Shown piece by piece: positions 35,914-44,812 of a stretch of 64,000 nucleotides of DNA. The notes beneath the pieces are model-generated. The model had not been told where the DNA came from. It made no database searches and saw only the letters and a list, made by a program, of their open reading frames with translations. The stretch spans positions 1 through 64,000 of the forward strand of contig JAPOXA010000075.1 of assembly GCA_026707325.1 (NCBI GenBank), read 5' to 3'. The stretch is from Acidobacteriota bacterium (lineage in GTDB: Bacteria; Acidobacteriota; Thermoanaerobaculia; Multivoradales; Multivoraceae). The position numbers and the translations under genes are program-made. Numbering within the stretch: position 1 is the stretch's first letter; each line of letters opens with the position of its first letter.

Positions 35914-36600
35914 GTGGTCGCCGTGCCCGCGCCGCCGACGCCGCCGACGAACCGCCGCCTGGCGGCGATGCTCCGCCGTATCCGGCGGCACCTGGAGGGC
36001 TCGGAACTGCCGGTCGTGACCTTGATCGCGGAGACGGAGCGCGATCCCTTCAAGGTGCTCGTGTCCACGATCCTGAGCGCGCGGACCAAGGACGAGGCGA
36101 CCGCCGGGGCAACCAGGCGGTTGTTCGAGGCGGCGTCGACGCCGGAAGAGATCGGCGCGTTGCCGCTAGAGGAACTGGAGCGGCTCATCTTCCCGGCCGG
36201 CTTCTACCGGACGAAGGCGAAGAACCTCAAACTCGCGATGACCGTGCTGCGCGAGCGGTTCGGCGGCGAGGTGCCCTGGACGGTCGAGGAGCTCGTCGAG
36301 CTTCCCGGCGTCGGCCGCAAGACGGCGAACCTGGTCGTCACCGAGGGGTTTCGCCGGCCCGGCATCTGCGTCGACACCCACGTGCACCGGATCACGAACC
36401 TCTGGGGCTACGTCGACACGAAGACGCCGCTCGAAACGGAGATGGCGCTGCGGGCGAAACTGCCGCGCAGCCAGTGGATCGGCCTGAACAAGACCCTCGT
36501 CAGCTTCGGCCAGAAGCTGTGCCTGCCGGTGAGCCCGTGGTGTTCCCGCTGTCCGGTCGAGGAGTGGTGTCCCAGGCTCGGCGTCGGGCGGAGCCGCTGA
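35914..36600 (+). CDS. nth: Endonuclease III, base-excision repair
   Basis: A DNA glycosylase/AP lyase for oxidised pyrimidines. The helix-hairpin-helix LPGVGRKTANLV, the catalytic Lys within that loop and the Asp in VDTHVHRITN are visible. The iron-sulfur cluster motif is C-x6-C-x2-C-x5-C (CLPVSPWCSRCPVEEWC) at the C-terminus. GTG at 35914, with a GGGGGAAG stretch upstream, gives 228 aa; GTG at 35923 and ATG at 35968 are other possible starts, all before the conserved core. Confidence 0.93.
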   Translation: MVAVPAPPTPPTNRRLAAMLRRIRRHLEGSELPVVTLIAETERDPFKVLVSTILSARTKDEATAGATRRLFEAASTPEEIGALPLEELERLIFPAGFYRTKAKNLKLAMTVLRERFGGEVPWTVEELVELPGVGRKTANLVVTEGFRRPGICVDTHVHRITNLWGYVDTKTPLETEMALRAKLPRSQWIGLNKTLVSFGQKLCLPVSPWCSRCPVEEWCPRLGVGRSR

Positions 36601-36603
36601 CGG

Positions 36604-38766
36604 CTACGAACCGTCCGCCTGGTCCTCGAGCGACCACAGCCTTTCCCACTCGCTGAGCAGGCTGCTGTCGACGCGGGTGAGCAGGTCGTGGAAGTAGCCG
36701 AGCTGGTCGAACACCCCGTCTGTCTTGAACCGGTCGGGAACGCCGCGGCTCAGGACCTTGAACAGCCGGCTCAGGTAGCGGAGAACGACGCCTTCGGACC
36801 GCTGCAGGTCGTAGCGCCTGATGAACTCGTCGAAGCCCAGCGAGTCCTCGTAGACCTCGCGGCCGACGCGCTTCGGCCGGATCGAGTCGCCGCGCACCCA
36901 GGGGTGGGAACGCCGGAACTCGTCGAAGGTCGGTTCGATGAGGTCCGTCAGGGGGCGCGGATGGGTGATCTCCCGCAGCCGTTCCATCCGTTCCTCAAAC
37001 GGCACCCGTTTCGCCTTGAGCCGGGCGGCGAGTTCGTGCCTCAGCCTGGCCGCCTGGCGCCGGAGCACGATCCCGGGGTCTTCCAGGATCGCTTCGACCA
37101 GGCTGAGCAGGTCCAGGGCGTAGCCCGGATCCTCCTGGTCGAGCAGCTCCAGGGTCGAGACGAGATAGAGCGACAGGTTCTGGTGCATCGAGAACTCGAT
37201 CTGCAGTTCCCGGTCGGCCTCGACCCGGTAGCCGCCACCCGGCCGCGCCGCCATCCGCAGGATACCGCCGCGGTGCAGCGCGCGCACGAGTTCCGCCGAC
37301 TGTCCGATCAGGCGGTCCCTGGTTGCGGCGGGTTCATGGCAGGCGGCGATCAGCCGCCGCAGCGAGGCGAAGTTCGTGTGGCTCCCGCCGCTGCGGGACG
37401 ATTCGTCGGCCTGGATCAGGTCGAACACCATGCCGTGACGAAGCCGGAAGCGGGACTCCAGCGTCTCGGGCCGGCTCGTGGTGAGGCGCTCGAAGGTGCG
37501 TTCGTTCCACGGCACGAAACCGCGCGGCGCCGACCGCTTGCGGATCGGTTTGCGGCCGCGCCCTCGCCCTCGCCGGGAGACGCTCGCCTTGAGGAGTCGC
37601 CGGCGGTTCTCGATCTCGTGCGCCGGCGCCTGGCAGACCACCCAGCCCAGGTCGTCGAAGCCCTTGCGGCCGGCGCGACCGGCAATCTGCTGAAAGTCGC
37701 GAACCGAGAGGATCGTGTCCTTCTCGCCGTCGAACTTGCAGAGCTGGCTGAAGAGGACCGTGCGGATCGGCACGTTGACGCCCACGCCCAGCGTGTCCGT
37801 GCCGGCGATCACCTTGAGCAGCCCGGACTGCGCGAGTTTCTCGACCAGCAACCGGTACTTCGGCAGCAGCCCCGCGTGGTGAACGCCGATGCCGAAGGCG
37901 AGGAAGCGCCGCATCTCCTTGCCATAGGCCGTGTCGAAACGGAAGTCCCCGATCTCCCTGAAGACCGCCTTCTTCTCCTCCCGCGAACAGAGCCTCAGGC
38001 TGGTCAGCCTCTGGGCCAGCCGCGCGCAGTCCTGCTGGGTGAAGTTGACGACGTAGATCGGCGCCCGGCCGGCGTTCGCGAGTTCCTCGATCGTGATGTG
38101 CAGCGGCGTCTCGCGGTACTCGTGCTCGAGCGGCACCGGCCGATCCCTGCCGCTGACGAGCGCCACGGGACGGCCCGTGGCGCGCTCCAGGGCCTCGCTG
38201 ATCGGCGCCATGTTGCCGAGGGTCGCGGACATCAGGAGGAAGGTCGTGTCGGGAAGCGTGATCAAAGGCACCTGCCACGACACACCGCGCTCCAGATCCG
38301 AGTAGAAGTGGAACTCGTCCATCACGACGTAGTCGACGGGCAGGTCCGCGCCCTGGCGCAGCGCCATGTTCGCGAGCACCTCGGCGGTGCAGCAGACGAT
38401 CGGGGCCTTCGGGTTGATGCTGGCGTCGCCGGTCAGCATGCCGACCCGGTCGGCGCCGAACTCGTTGCACATGCGGAAGAACTGCTCGGAAGCGAGGGCC
38501 TTGACCGGCGCCGTGTAGAAGCCGGTCCTGCCCTCGCACAGGCCCTTCCACAGCATCGCCATCGCGACCAGCGACTTGCCCGAGCCGGTCGGCGTGTCGA
38601 GGACGACATGGCGGCCCGCCATCACTTCGAGCAGCGCCTGCTCCTGGGCGGGGAACAGCTCGAAGCCGAGCCCGTCGACCCAGTCGAGGAACTGTTGCAG
38701 GATGACGTCGGATGAGACGCCGCCCGCGACCGCCGGCAGGCGATCTCCCAGGCTGGCAGGAGTCAC
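36604..38766 (-). CDS. Ski2-like DEAD-box RNA helicase with DUF3516-like C-terminus
   Basis: A 720-aa superfamily 2 helicase. Motif I TPTGSGKS, a DEFH Walker B (in place of DExH), LLMSATLGNM, ADTLGVGVNVPIRT-like (GTDTLGVGVNVP) and QIAGRAGRKG are in order. The second half lacks clear enzymatic motifs but matches the DUF3516 layout found in bacterial Ski2-like helicases, probably acting in RNA metabolism or DNA repair. It converges on nth with 3 bp between stops. Confidence 0.87.
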   Translation of the reverse strand: MTPASLGDRLPAVAGGVSSDVILQQFLDWVDGLGFELFPAQEQALLEVMAGRHVVLDTPTGSGKSLVAMAMLWKGLCEGRTGFYTAPVKALASEQFFRMCNEFGADRVGMLTGDASINPKAPIVCCTAEVLANMALRQGADLPVDYVVMDEFHFYSDLERGVSWQVPLITLPDTTFLLMSATLGNMAPISEALERATGRPVALVSGRDRPVPLEHEYRETPLHITIEELANAGRAPIYVVNFTQQDCARLAQRLTSLRLCSREEKKAVFREIGDFRFDTAYGKEMRRFLAFGIGVHHAGLLPKYRLLVEKLAQSGLLKVIAGTDTLGVGVNVPIRTVLFSQLCKFDGEKDTILSVRDFQQIAGRAGRKGFDDLGWVVCQAPAHEIENRRRLLKASVSRRGRGRGRKPIRKRSAPRGFVPWNERTFERLTTSRPETLESRFRLRHGMVFDLIQADESSRSGGSHTNFASLRRLIAACHEPAATRDRLIGQSAELVRALHRGGILRMAARPGGGYRVEADRELQIEFSMHQNLSLYLVSTLELLDQEDPGYALDLLSLVEAILEDPGIVLRRQAARLRHELAARLKAKRVPFEERMERLREITHPRPLTDLIEPTFDEFRRSHPWVRGDSIRPKRVGREVYEDSLGFDEFIRRYDLQRSEGVVLRYLSRLFKVLSRGVPDRFKTDGVFDQLGYFHDLLTRVDSSLLSEWERLWSLEDQADGS

Positions 38767-38824
38767 GCCCGTAGCCTAGTTGGGTGCTTGGGTCTTCTGA
38801 TCCGCTGCCGCCAAAGGCGTGTGG

Positions 38825-38846
38825 CCACGGGTCTTCTGACCCGTGG
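38825..38846. repeat. 9-bp perfect hairpin, family B copy 2
   Basis: CCACGGGTC (38825-38833), TTCT loop, GACCCGTGG (38838-38846). It is related to the hairpin at 25051-25072. It sits in the leader of the TrmJ-like gene, about 80 bp before the chosen ATG; a GTG at 38843 falls inside it, which argues against that codon as a start. Confidence 0.5.
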
Positions 38847-38926
38847 AAGACAAGGTGACGGCAGTCGGGCCGGCTCCGCTTTGCGGTGGACGGCGTAGAC
38901 TGACCTCCGGGAGCCGGACCCAAGCA

Positions 38927-39757
38927 ATGCCAGGAGACGCAGGTCGGGAGGAATCAGTTGCGCCCGTCATCGTGCTGGTCGGTCCGCAGATGGGCGAGAA
39001 CGTGGGCGCGGCGGCCCGGGCGATGCTGAACTGCGGGCTGACCGAGCTGCGGCTGGTCTCCCCGCGCGACGGCTGGCCGAACGAGCGCGCGCAGGCGATG
39101 GCCACCGGGGCCTCGCGCGACGTCGTCGACCGGGCGCGGGTGTTCGCGACCACGGCCGCGGCGGTCGCCGACCTGCACCGCGTCTACGCGACGACCGCCA
39201 GGCGCCGGGACATGCTGAAGCCCGCGATCGGCCCTCGGGAACTGGCGGCCGAGGTCAGGGAGCGCGCGGCGCGGGGGCAGCGCTCGGGAGTACTGTTCGG
39301 TCCGGAACGGGCCGGTCTCGACAACGACGACGTGGCTCTGGCCTCGCACATCGTCCACATACCGCTGAGCCCCGCGTACTCGTCCCTCAACCTGGCGCAG
39401 GCGGTGCTGCTGGTCGCCTGGGCGTGGTTCGAGGGTGCGTCCGGAGCCGCCACGGCGCCGCGCGACCAGCGTTCGGCGACGCTTCCGGCCACCTCGGCGC
39501 AGCTCGTGAACCTCTTCGAGCACCTGGAGCAGGAACTCGACGCCTCGGGGTTCCTGCGAGTGGCGGAGAAGCGTGGCATCATGGTTCGCAACCTGAGGAG
39601 CATCCTCCACCGCGCCGAACTCAGGGAACACGAGGTGCGGGCGCTGCACGGCGTGGTGAGTTCCCTGTCGGGCCGGCGCAAGGACGGCATTCCGGTGCGG
39701 CGGCCGGCCCTCGGGAGAGGGGCGGTCGGGGAAGAAGGCGAACCTGGACCGGGTTGA
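38927..39757 (+). CDS. TrmJ/SpoU-type tRNA 2'-O-methyltransferase
   Basis: A 276-aa SPOUT-class RNA methyltransferase. Motif 1 is LVGPQMGENVGAAARAMLNCG, motif 2 LFGPERAGLDNDDV and motif 3 PLSPAYSSLNLAQAVLL, forming the SAM-binding trefoil knot. A C-terminal helical extension follows (LVNLFEHLEQELDASGF), as in TrmJ, which modifies position 32 of tRNAs. ATG at 38927 gives a compact N-terminus. It is followed 8 bp later by the SpoIIE phosphatase gene. Confidence 0.88.
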   Translation: MPGDAGREESVAPVIVLVGPQMGENVGAAARAMLNCGLTELRLVSPRDGWPNERAQAMATGASRDVVDRARVFATTAAAVADLHRVYATTARRRDMLKPAIGPRELAAEVRERAARGQRSGVLFGPERAGLDNDDVALASHIVHIPLSPAYSSLNLAQAVLLVAWAWFEGASGAATAPRDQRSATLPATSAQLVNLFEHLEQELDASGFLRVAEKRGIMVRNLRSILHRAELREHEVRALHGVVSSLSGRRKDGIPVRRPALGRGAVGEEGEPGPG

Positions 39758-39765
39758 ACCGAACG

Positions 39766-41661
39766 ATGAAGCTGCGTAGCCAACTCATTCTCGCCTTCCT
39801 GGTGCTGGCGGTCCTGCCGCTGGCCGGCATCGTCGGCTATTCCTATGTATCGTCCGCGAACGCGTTCCGCGCCGCCGTACAGGTCGAGACGTCGGAAGTC
39901 ACCAGACAGATTTCGTTCGGGCTCGACCGCGCCCGGCAGGATCTGACGAGATACGTGGACGCGTTGGGCAGGGTGCTCCCCTTCGACGATCCCCAGTACG
40001 TCGACAGAGGAGCGCTGGTCGAGCAACTGCTGGGCGATGGCGCGGACTTCGTCGAAGCGCTGGAGTACGTGCCCGCCGGCTCGCCGGAGCCGGGTTCGAT
40101 GATTCCGCCGGTGGCATCGCCGGATTCGCGCCGACCGGGCCGGGGAGCGCGGCGGTTCATCTGGTCGCGCGGGGGCGCCCGGGACGGCCCGGCCGGCGCG
40201 GAGGGCGACGGCGACGCCGGTGACGAATGGGCGCGAAGGGCCCGTGACGTGGCGCGGATCTTCGGCGGTCCGGTTTCGACCGCAGTACATCGCGACGGCC
40301 ATGAGGTAGGCCATCTGCGGGCCGAGATCCGTACCGAGTTGCTGATCCGGAACGTGTTGCGCCGGATTCCGGGTGCCGGCGGCGCGGTAGCGTTTGCCAT
40401 CGACGCGGAAGGCGAGTTCTACACCTCCGGGCCGGAGGAGTTGGAACTGCTCCAGGGCGTGCGGTGTCCCGGAGGGCAGCCGCTCCCCGAAGCCCTCGTC
40501 GCCGGAGACGCTAACCTGTGGAGAGGCGTGAGCGATTGGGTCGTCGTGACCCGGTCCGGCGCGGAGAGCGGTCTGGTCTACGGCATCGCGCGGCCGATCG
40601 GTGCGTCCCTGGCCGAGATGCGCGCTGCCTCGCTGCGCAATCTCGGGGTCGGCGTCGGCCTGATGAGCCTTTCCCTGTTCGCCGCCGCCCCGCTGGCCAA
40701 TGGCCTCACGCGCCGGCTGAGCCACCTGACCAGGCAAGTCGATCGCCTGGCCAGAGGCGATGCGGCGGCGCGGGCGCGCCTGGGCGGCCGCGACGAGGTC
40801 GGCAAGCTGGGCGAAGCGTTCAACCGCATGGCGCGCGACCAGGAGAAGAGCCGACGCCAGTTGCTCGAGCAGGAGCGGTATCGGCGCCAGCAGGAGGTCG
40901 ACCGTCGCTTGCTGGAGGCGGAGAACGAGCGGCAGACCAGCGAACTCGAGGAGGCGCGGAGGTTCCAGCTCTCGTTGCTGCCCGCTGCCCTCCCTGAGCA
41001 CCCCGACCTGGAGATCGCCGCTCTCCAGCGCACCGCCTCGGAAGTGGGGGGCGACTACTACGACTTCAGCCGGCTCCGGGAGGACGGTGCCCTCACCATC
41101 GCGGTCGGGGACGCGACGGGACACGGGGCGCGCGCCGGCACCATGGTGACCGTGGTCAAGACGCTGCTCGCGTCGGCCGACATGGGCCTCGACCTGGCCG
41201 ACTTCCTGTCCCGTGCGACGGCAACGATCCGCTCGATGAACCTGGGCCGCCGGGCGATGGCCCTGGTGCTCGCGCGCTATCGGGAGGGGGTCCTCGACCT
41301 GGCTTCCGCGGGCATGCCGCCCGTGCTGATCAGCCGCTGTCCTTCGGGAGAGGTCGAGGAGATCATGAGTTCCGGCGTGCCGCTCGGCACCCTGGCCGTC
41401 GCCTCGTACGAACGCCATCGGGTGCGCCTCGAACCGGGCGACGCGGCGCTCCTGATGAGCGACGGCTTGCCCGAGATGCTGGATGCGAGTGGCGAGCCGG
41501 TGGGCTATCCGGCCATCGCCGAGCGATGGCTCGAGGTCGGCCAGCGCTCGGCGCAGGAAGCGGTCGCCGAGTTCGAGAGCTGGGTGGAGGAGCTCTCCCC
41601 ACATGGAGTACCCGCCGACGACGTGACCTTCGTCGTGGTCAGGCGCCGTCCGTCCGAGTGA
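39766..41661 (+). CDS. Membrane-bound PP2C-type (SpoIIE) phosphatase with HAMP domain
   Basis: A 631-aa receptor-type phosphatase. It has two membrane helices (about 7-27 and 292-312) bracketing a periplasmic sensor region, then a HAMP domain (RLSHLTRQVDRLARGDAAAR), a coiled coil rich in Glu/Arg (about 360-405) and a SpoIIE/RsbU domain (EVGGDYYDF, VGDATGHGARAG, LMSDGLPEML) with the metal-binding Asp residues. It probably dephosphorylates an anti-sigma-factor antagonist in response to an envelope signal; no partner-switch genes are nearby. ATG at 39766 is preferred; a long upstream extension overlaps the TrmJ-like gene. Confidence 0.9.
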   Translation: MKLRSQLILAFLVLAVLPLAGIVGYSYVSSANAFRAAVQVETSEVTRQISFGLDRARQDLTRYVDALGRVLPFDDPQYVDRGALVEQLLGDGADFVEALEYVPAGSPEPGSMIPPVASPDSRRPGRGARRFIWSRGGARDGPAGAEGDGDAGDEWARRARDVARIFGGPVSTAVHRDGHEVGHLRAEIRTELLIRNVLRRIPGAGGAVAFAIDAEGEFYTSGPEELELLQGVRCPGGQPLPEALVAGDANLWRGVSDWVVVTRSGAESGLVYGIARPIGASLAEMRAASLRNLGVGVGLMSLSLFAAAPLANGLTRRLSHLTRQVDRLARGDAAARARLGGRDEVGKLGEAFNRMARDQEKSRRQLLEQERYRRQQEVDRRLLEAENERQTSELEEARRFQLSLLPAALPEHPDLEIAALQRTASEVGGDYYDFSRLREDGALTIAVGDATGHGARAGTMVTVVKTLLASADMGLDLADFLSRATATIRSMNLGRRAMALVLARYREGVLDLASAGMPPVLISRCPSGEVEEIMSSGVPLGTLAVASYERHRVRLEPGDAALLMSDGLPEMLDASGEPVGYPAIAERWLEVGQRSAQEAVAEFESWVEELSPHGVPADDVTFVVVRRRPSE

Positions 41662-41700
41662 CCCGAGGAAGCCGGAAACGGTGTAGAATCAGCGGTTACC

Positions 41701-43899
41701 GTGGCGTATCCGGAGACTGCAGCCGCTGAAGATCTGATGGAGCCGTCGACTGCGACGGCGCCGGCCGAGCCTGTGGAGGCGGCGCCGGACCCGCGTCCCA
41801 GGCGACTTGCGCCGGCCATCGAGCCCGGTCTTCCCGAGCACTACAACAACCGGGAGTTGAGCTGGCTCCAGTTCAACAGCCGGGTTCTCGAGGAGGCGCG
41901 CGATTCCCGGCATCCGCTGCTCGAGCGGGTCAAGTTCCTGTCGATCTACGGCAGCAACCTGGACGAGTTCTTCATGGTCCGCGTCGCGGGCCTGGTGCGG
42001 CAACTCGAACGGGGCGCGCTGGAGGCACCGCCCGACGGGATGACGCCGTCCGAGCAGTTGGCGGGCATCCGTTCCCATCTGGAGCGGGAACGCCGGCAGG
42101 CCTATCGCTGCTGGCACGAAGACCTGCTGCCCAAGCTCAAGGACGAAGGCATCGGGATCGTCTCCTACGATGCTCTTTCTGCAAAGAAGAAGCGGCAGCT
42201 GCGGACGTACTTCAAGCGCGACATCTTCCCCGTCCTGACGCCGCTGGCGTTCGATCCGAGCCATCCCTTCCCCCACGTCTCGAACCTCAGCCTGAACCTG
42301 GCCGTGGTGATCAAGGACGGAAGCCAGGGCGAGCGCTTCGCCCGGGTCAAGGTTCCCCAGGTGCTGCCGCGGCTGGTGCGGGCGCCGGGCAGCGGCCGCG
42401 ACGAACTCGGTCTCGACTCGGGGCGGGGCAAGTTCGTCTGGATCGAGGAACTGATCGCGGCCAATCTCGACCTCCTGTTCCCCGGCTTTGAGGTCGCGGC
42501 CGCCTACACTTTCCGGGTCACCCGGGACGCCGACCTGGAGGTCGAGGAGGACGAGGCGGGCGATCTGCTGACGGCGATCGTCGAGGTCGTCGGGCAGCGG
42601 CACTTCGGCTCGGTCGTCCGTCTGGAGGTGCGCGAGGACATGCCGAAGCGCATCCGTGCGATCCTGGAACGGAACATGGGGCTGGCGCGGTTCCAGGTCG
42701 ACACCCTGCCGTCGCCGCTCGGCTTTGCCGACCTGAGCGAGATCGCCTTCCTCGATCGTCCGGGACTCCGCGACAGCGCGATCCGGCCCGTGCGCCACGC
42801 CGCTCTCAGGAGCGACGAGTCGCTGTTCGAGGCGATCCGTCGGCGCGATCACCTCCTGTACCACCCCTACGACAGCTTCTCCCCGGTCGTCCGGCTGCTG
42901 CAGGAAGCGGCGGCCGACCCGGACGTGATCGCGATCAAGCAGACGCTCTACCGCGTGGGGGCCAACTCGCCCGTGGTCGAGGCCCTGATGGAGGCACGCG
43001 AGAAGGGCAAGCAGGTCTCGGTCCTGGTCGAGTTGAAGGCCCGCTTCGACGAGGAGTACAACATCGGTTGGGCGCGGGCGCTGGAAGCCGCCGGCGTCCA
43101 CGTGGTGTACGGCGTGATGGGGCTCAAGACCCACGCCAAGATGTGCCTCGTGGTGAGGCGCGAGGCGGGCAAGCTCCATTCGTACGTCCACGTCGCGACG
43201 GGCAACTACAACCCGGTGACGGCCCGCATCTACACGGACATCGGGCTCCTGACCGACGACGCGGAGATCGCCTCGGACGTGGCCAAGCTGTTCAACGCGA
43301 TCACCGGCTACGTCCGCGAGGAGCGCTACAGCCGCCTGCTGGTCGCGCCCGACCAGATGCGGCGGGAGCTCATCCGGCGGATCGACCGGGAGATCGAAGG
43401 ACATCGCCTGCGCGGAGACGGCAGGTTGATCTTCAAGATGAACTCGCTCGTGGACCGCGAGTGCATCGACGCGCTGTATCGCGCCTCGCAGGCCGGGGTG
43501 GAGGTGCTTCTGCAGGTGCGGGGCATCTGCTGCCTGCGTCCGGGCGTGCCCGGCCTGTCCGAGAACGTCTCCGTGACCTCGATCGTCGGGCGGTTCCTGG
43601 AGCACTCGCGGCTCTACTACTTCCGGAACGGCGGAGACGAGGAGCTGTTCACGGGCAGCGCCGACCTGATGCCGCGCAACCTGAACGGCCGCGTCGAACT
43701 GCTGTGTCCCATTCTCGATCCGGACCTGCGCGAGGCGGCGCTCAGGGACATCCTGGCGCCGCACCTCGTCGACACGGCGAACTGCCGGCGGCTCGAGCCG
43801 GACGGCGGTTACGACCGCGTCGAGCCGGAGGCCGGCGACGAGCCGTTCGACTCCCAGCGCGCGCTGCTCAAGGGCAGCCACGGCTGGCACCTGGAGTAG
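41701..43899 (+). CDS. ppk: Polyphosphate kinase 1
   Basis: A 732-aa enzyme that polymerises the gamma-phosphate of ATP into polyphosphate at the membrane. Features are NNRELSWLQFNSRVLEEA at the start of the N domain, YGSNLDEFFMVRVAGL, the phospho-histidine in GLKTHAKMCLV, and HVATGNYNP and TDIGLLT in the C domains. It starts with GTG at 41701, and the first 45 residues are a Pro/Ala-rich extension. It lies 39 bp after the SpoIIE gene and may be cotranscribed, linking stress signalling to polyphosphate. Confidence 0.95.
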   Translation: MAYPETAAAEDLMEPSTATAPAEPVEAAPDPRPRRLAPAIEPGLPEHYNNRELSWLQFNSRVLEEARDSRHPLLERVKFLSIYGSNLDEFFMVRVAGLVRQLERGALEAPPDGMTPSEQLAGIRSHLERERRQAYRCWHEDLLPKLKDEGIGIVSYDALSAKKKRQLRTYFKRDIFPVLTPLAFDPSHPFPHVSNLSLNLAVVIKDGSQGERFARVKVPQVLPRLVRAPGSGRDELGLDSGRGKFVWIEELIAANLDLLFPGFEVAAAYTFRVTRDADLEVEEDEAGDLLTAIVEVVGQRHFGSVVRLEVREDMPKRIRAILERNMGLARFQVDTLPSPLGFADLSEIAFLDRPGLRDSAIRPVRHAALRSDESLFEAIRRRDHLLYHPYDSFSPVVRLLQEAAADPDVIAIKQTLYRVGANSPVVEALMEAREKGKQVSVLVELKARFDEEYNIGWARALEAAGVHVVYGVMGLKTHAKMCLVVRREAGKLHSYVHVATGNYNPVTARIYTDIGLLTDDAEIASDVAKLFNAITGYVREERYSRLLVAPDQMRRELIRRIDREIEGHRLRGDGRLIFKMNSLVDRECIDALYRASQAGVEVLLQVRGICCLRPGVPGLSENVSVTSIVGRFLEHSRLYYFRNGGDEELFTGSADLMPRNLNGRVELLCPILDPDLREAALRDILAPHLVDTANCRRLEPDGGYDRVEPEAGDEPFDSQRALLKGSHGWHLE

Positions 43900-43925
43900 C
43901 GGACGGCTGGGGCCGCCTCCGCCCC

Positions 43926-44753
43926 TCAGTCGACGTCGGCGAAGTTGGGCGCCCGCTTCTGCATGTTCGCCGTCACCGCCTCGACCTGATTCGGCGAACC
44001 GATCAGGCCGACCTGCAGCCGCTCCTCGGTTTCGAGCCCTTCGCGTACGCTGACCGTCGGGGCGGTGTCGAGGACCTGCTTGGCGGCGCGGATCGCGTGC
44101 GGCGAGTTGCCGGCGATCTCGCGCGCGAGAGCGAGTGCGTCGTCGAGCGGCTGTTCGGACAACCGGGTAGCGAGGCCGAGTTCCGCGGCCTCGACGCCGC
44201 TGATCACGCGGCCGGTGAAGGTCAGTTCCTTGGCGATGTCGGAGCGCACCAGGTGCCGCAGCAACTGGGGGCCGGCCATGTCGGGAATCAGCCCCCAGAC
44301 GATCTCGCGCACCGAGAGCCGGGCTTCCGGGTGGACGATCCGCAAATCGGCGCCTACCGCGAGCTGGAAACCGCCGCCGTAGGCCACGCCGTGTACCGCC
44401 GCGATCACGGGGACGGGCATCGCGTGCCAACCCCAGACCGCGAACTGTGCGCGGTTGGCCGGGTTGTTGTCGCTTCGCTTCACCAGCTCGCGCGACGACG
44501 AAGTGTTTCCGGCGTCCTGCTGCATGGCGCGGAAGCTGCCGAAGTCGAGGCCGGCGCAGAAGGCACGGCCGTTGCCCGAGAGCACGACCGCGCGCACGGA
44601 CGAGTCTTCGGCCAGCTCGCGGGCGGTGGCGCCCAGGGCTTCGAACATCGCGCCGTCCAGCGCGTTCAGCTTGTCCGCGCGGTCGAGACGCACGTCGGCG
44701 ACGCCGGCTTCGATGTCGACGGCGAGGCGGGGGCGGGCTGCTACATCGGTCAT
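43926..44753 (-). CDS. Crotonase/enoyl-CoA hydratase family protein 2
   Basis: A 275-aa crotonase. The oxyanion segment is AFCAGLDFGSF and the glycine-rich loop is GVAYGGGFQLAVGADLRI, followed by VREIVWGLIPDMAG, where an aspartate occupies the position typical of dienoyl-CoA isomerase-like or uncharacterised members. ATG at 44753 (MTDVAARP) is the likely start. It is unlike the crotonase at 4740 in its active-site surroundings. Cotranscription with glpK, 59 bp upstream on the same strand, is possible. Confidence 0.85.
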   Translation of the reverse strand: MTDVAARPRLAVDIEAGVADVRLDRADKLNALDGAMFEALGATARELAEDSSVRAVVLSGNGRAFCAGLDFGSFRAMQQDAGNTSSSRELVKRSDNNPANRAQFAVWGWHAMPVPVIAAVHGVAYGGGFQLAVGADLRIVHPEARLSVREIVWGLIPDMAGPQLLRHLVRSDIAKELTFTGRVISGVEAAELGLATRLSEQPLDDALALAREIAGNSPHAIRAAKQVLDTAPTVSVREGLETEERLQVGLIGSPNQVEAVTANMQKRAPNFADVD

Positions 44754-44812
44754 GGAGTTCTCCGGATCCGTGGTGGGTTGTTGGCGGTGCGAGAGCGTAC
44801 CGCAGCGTGGCC

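Noticed and set aside
36688..38715. 675-aa plus-strand ORF
   Set aside because: It is the antisense shadow of the Ski2-like helicase, which carries all helicase motifs on the minus strand.
39184..41604. 806-aa minus-strand ORF
   Set aside because: It is antisense to the TrmJ-like and SpoIIE phosphatase genes; composition is Arg/Gly/His-rich with no domain.
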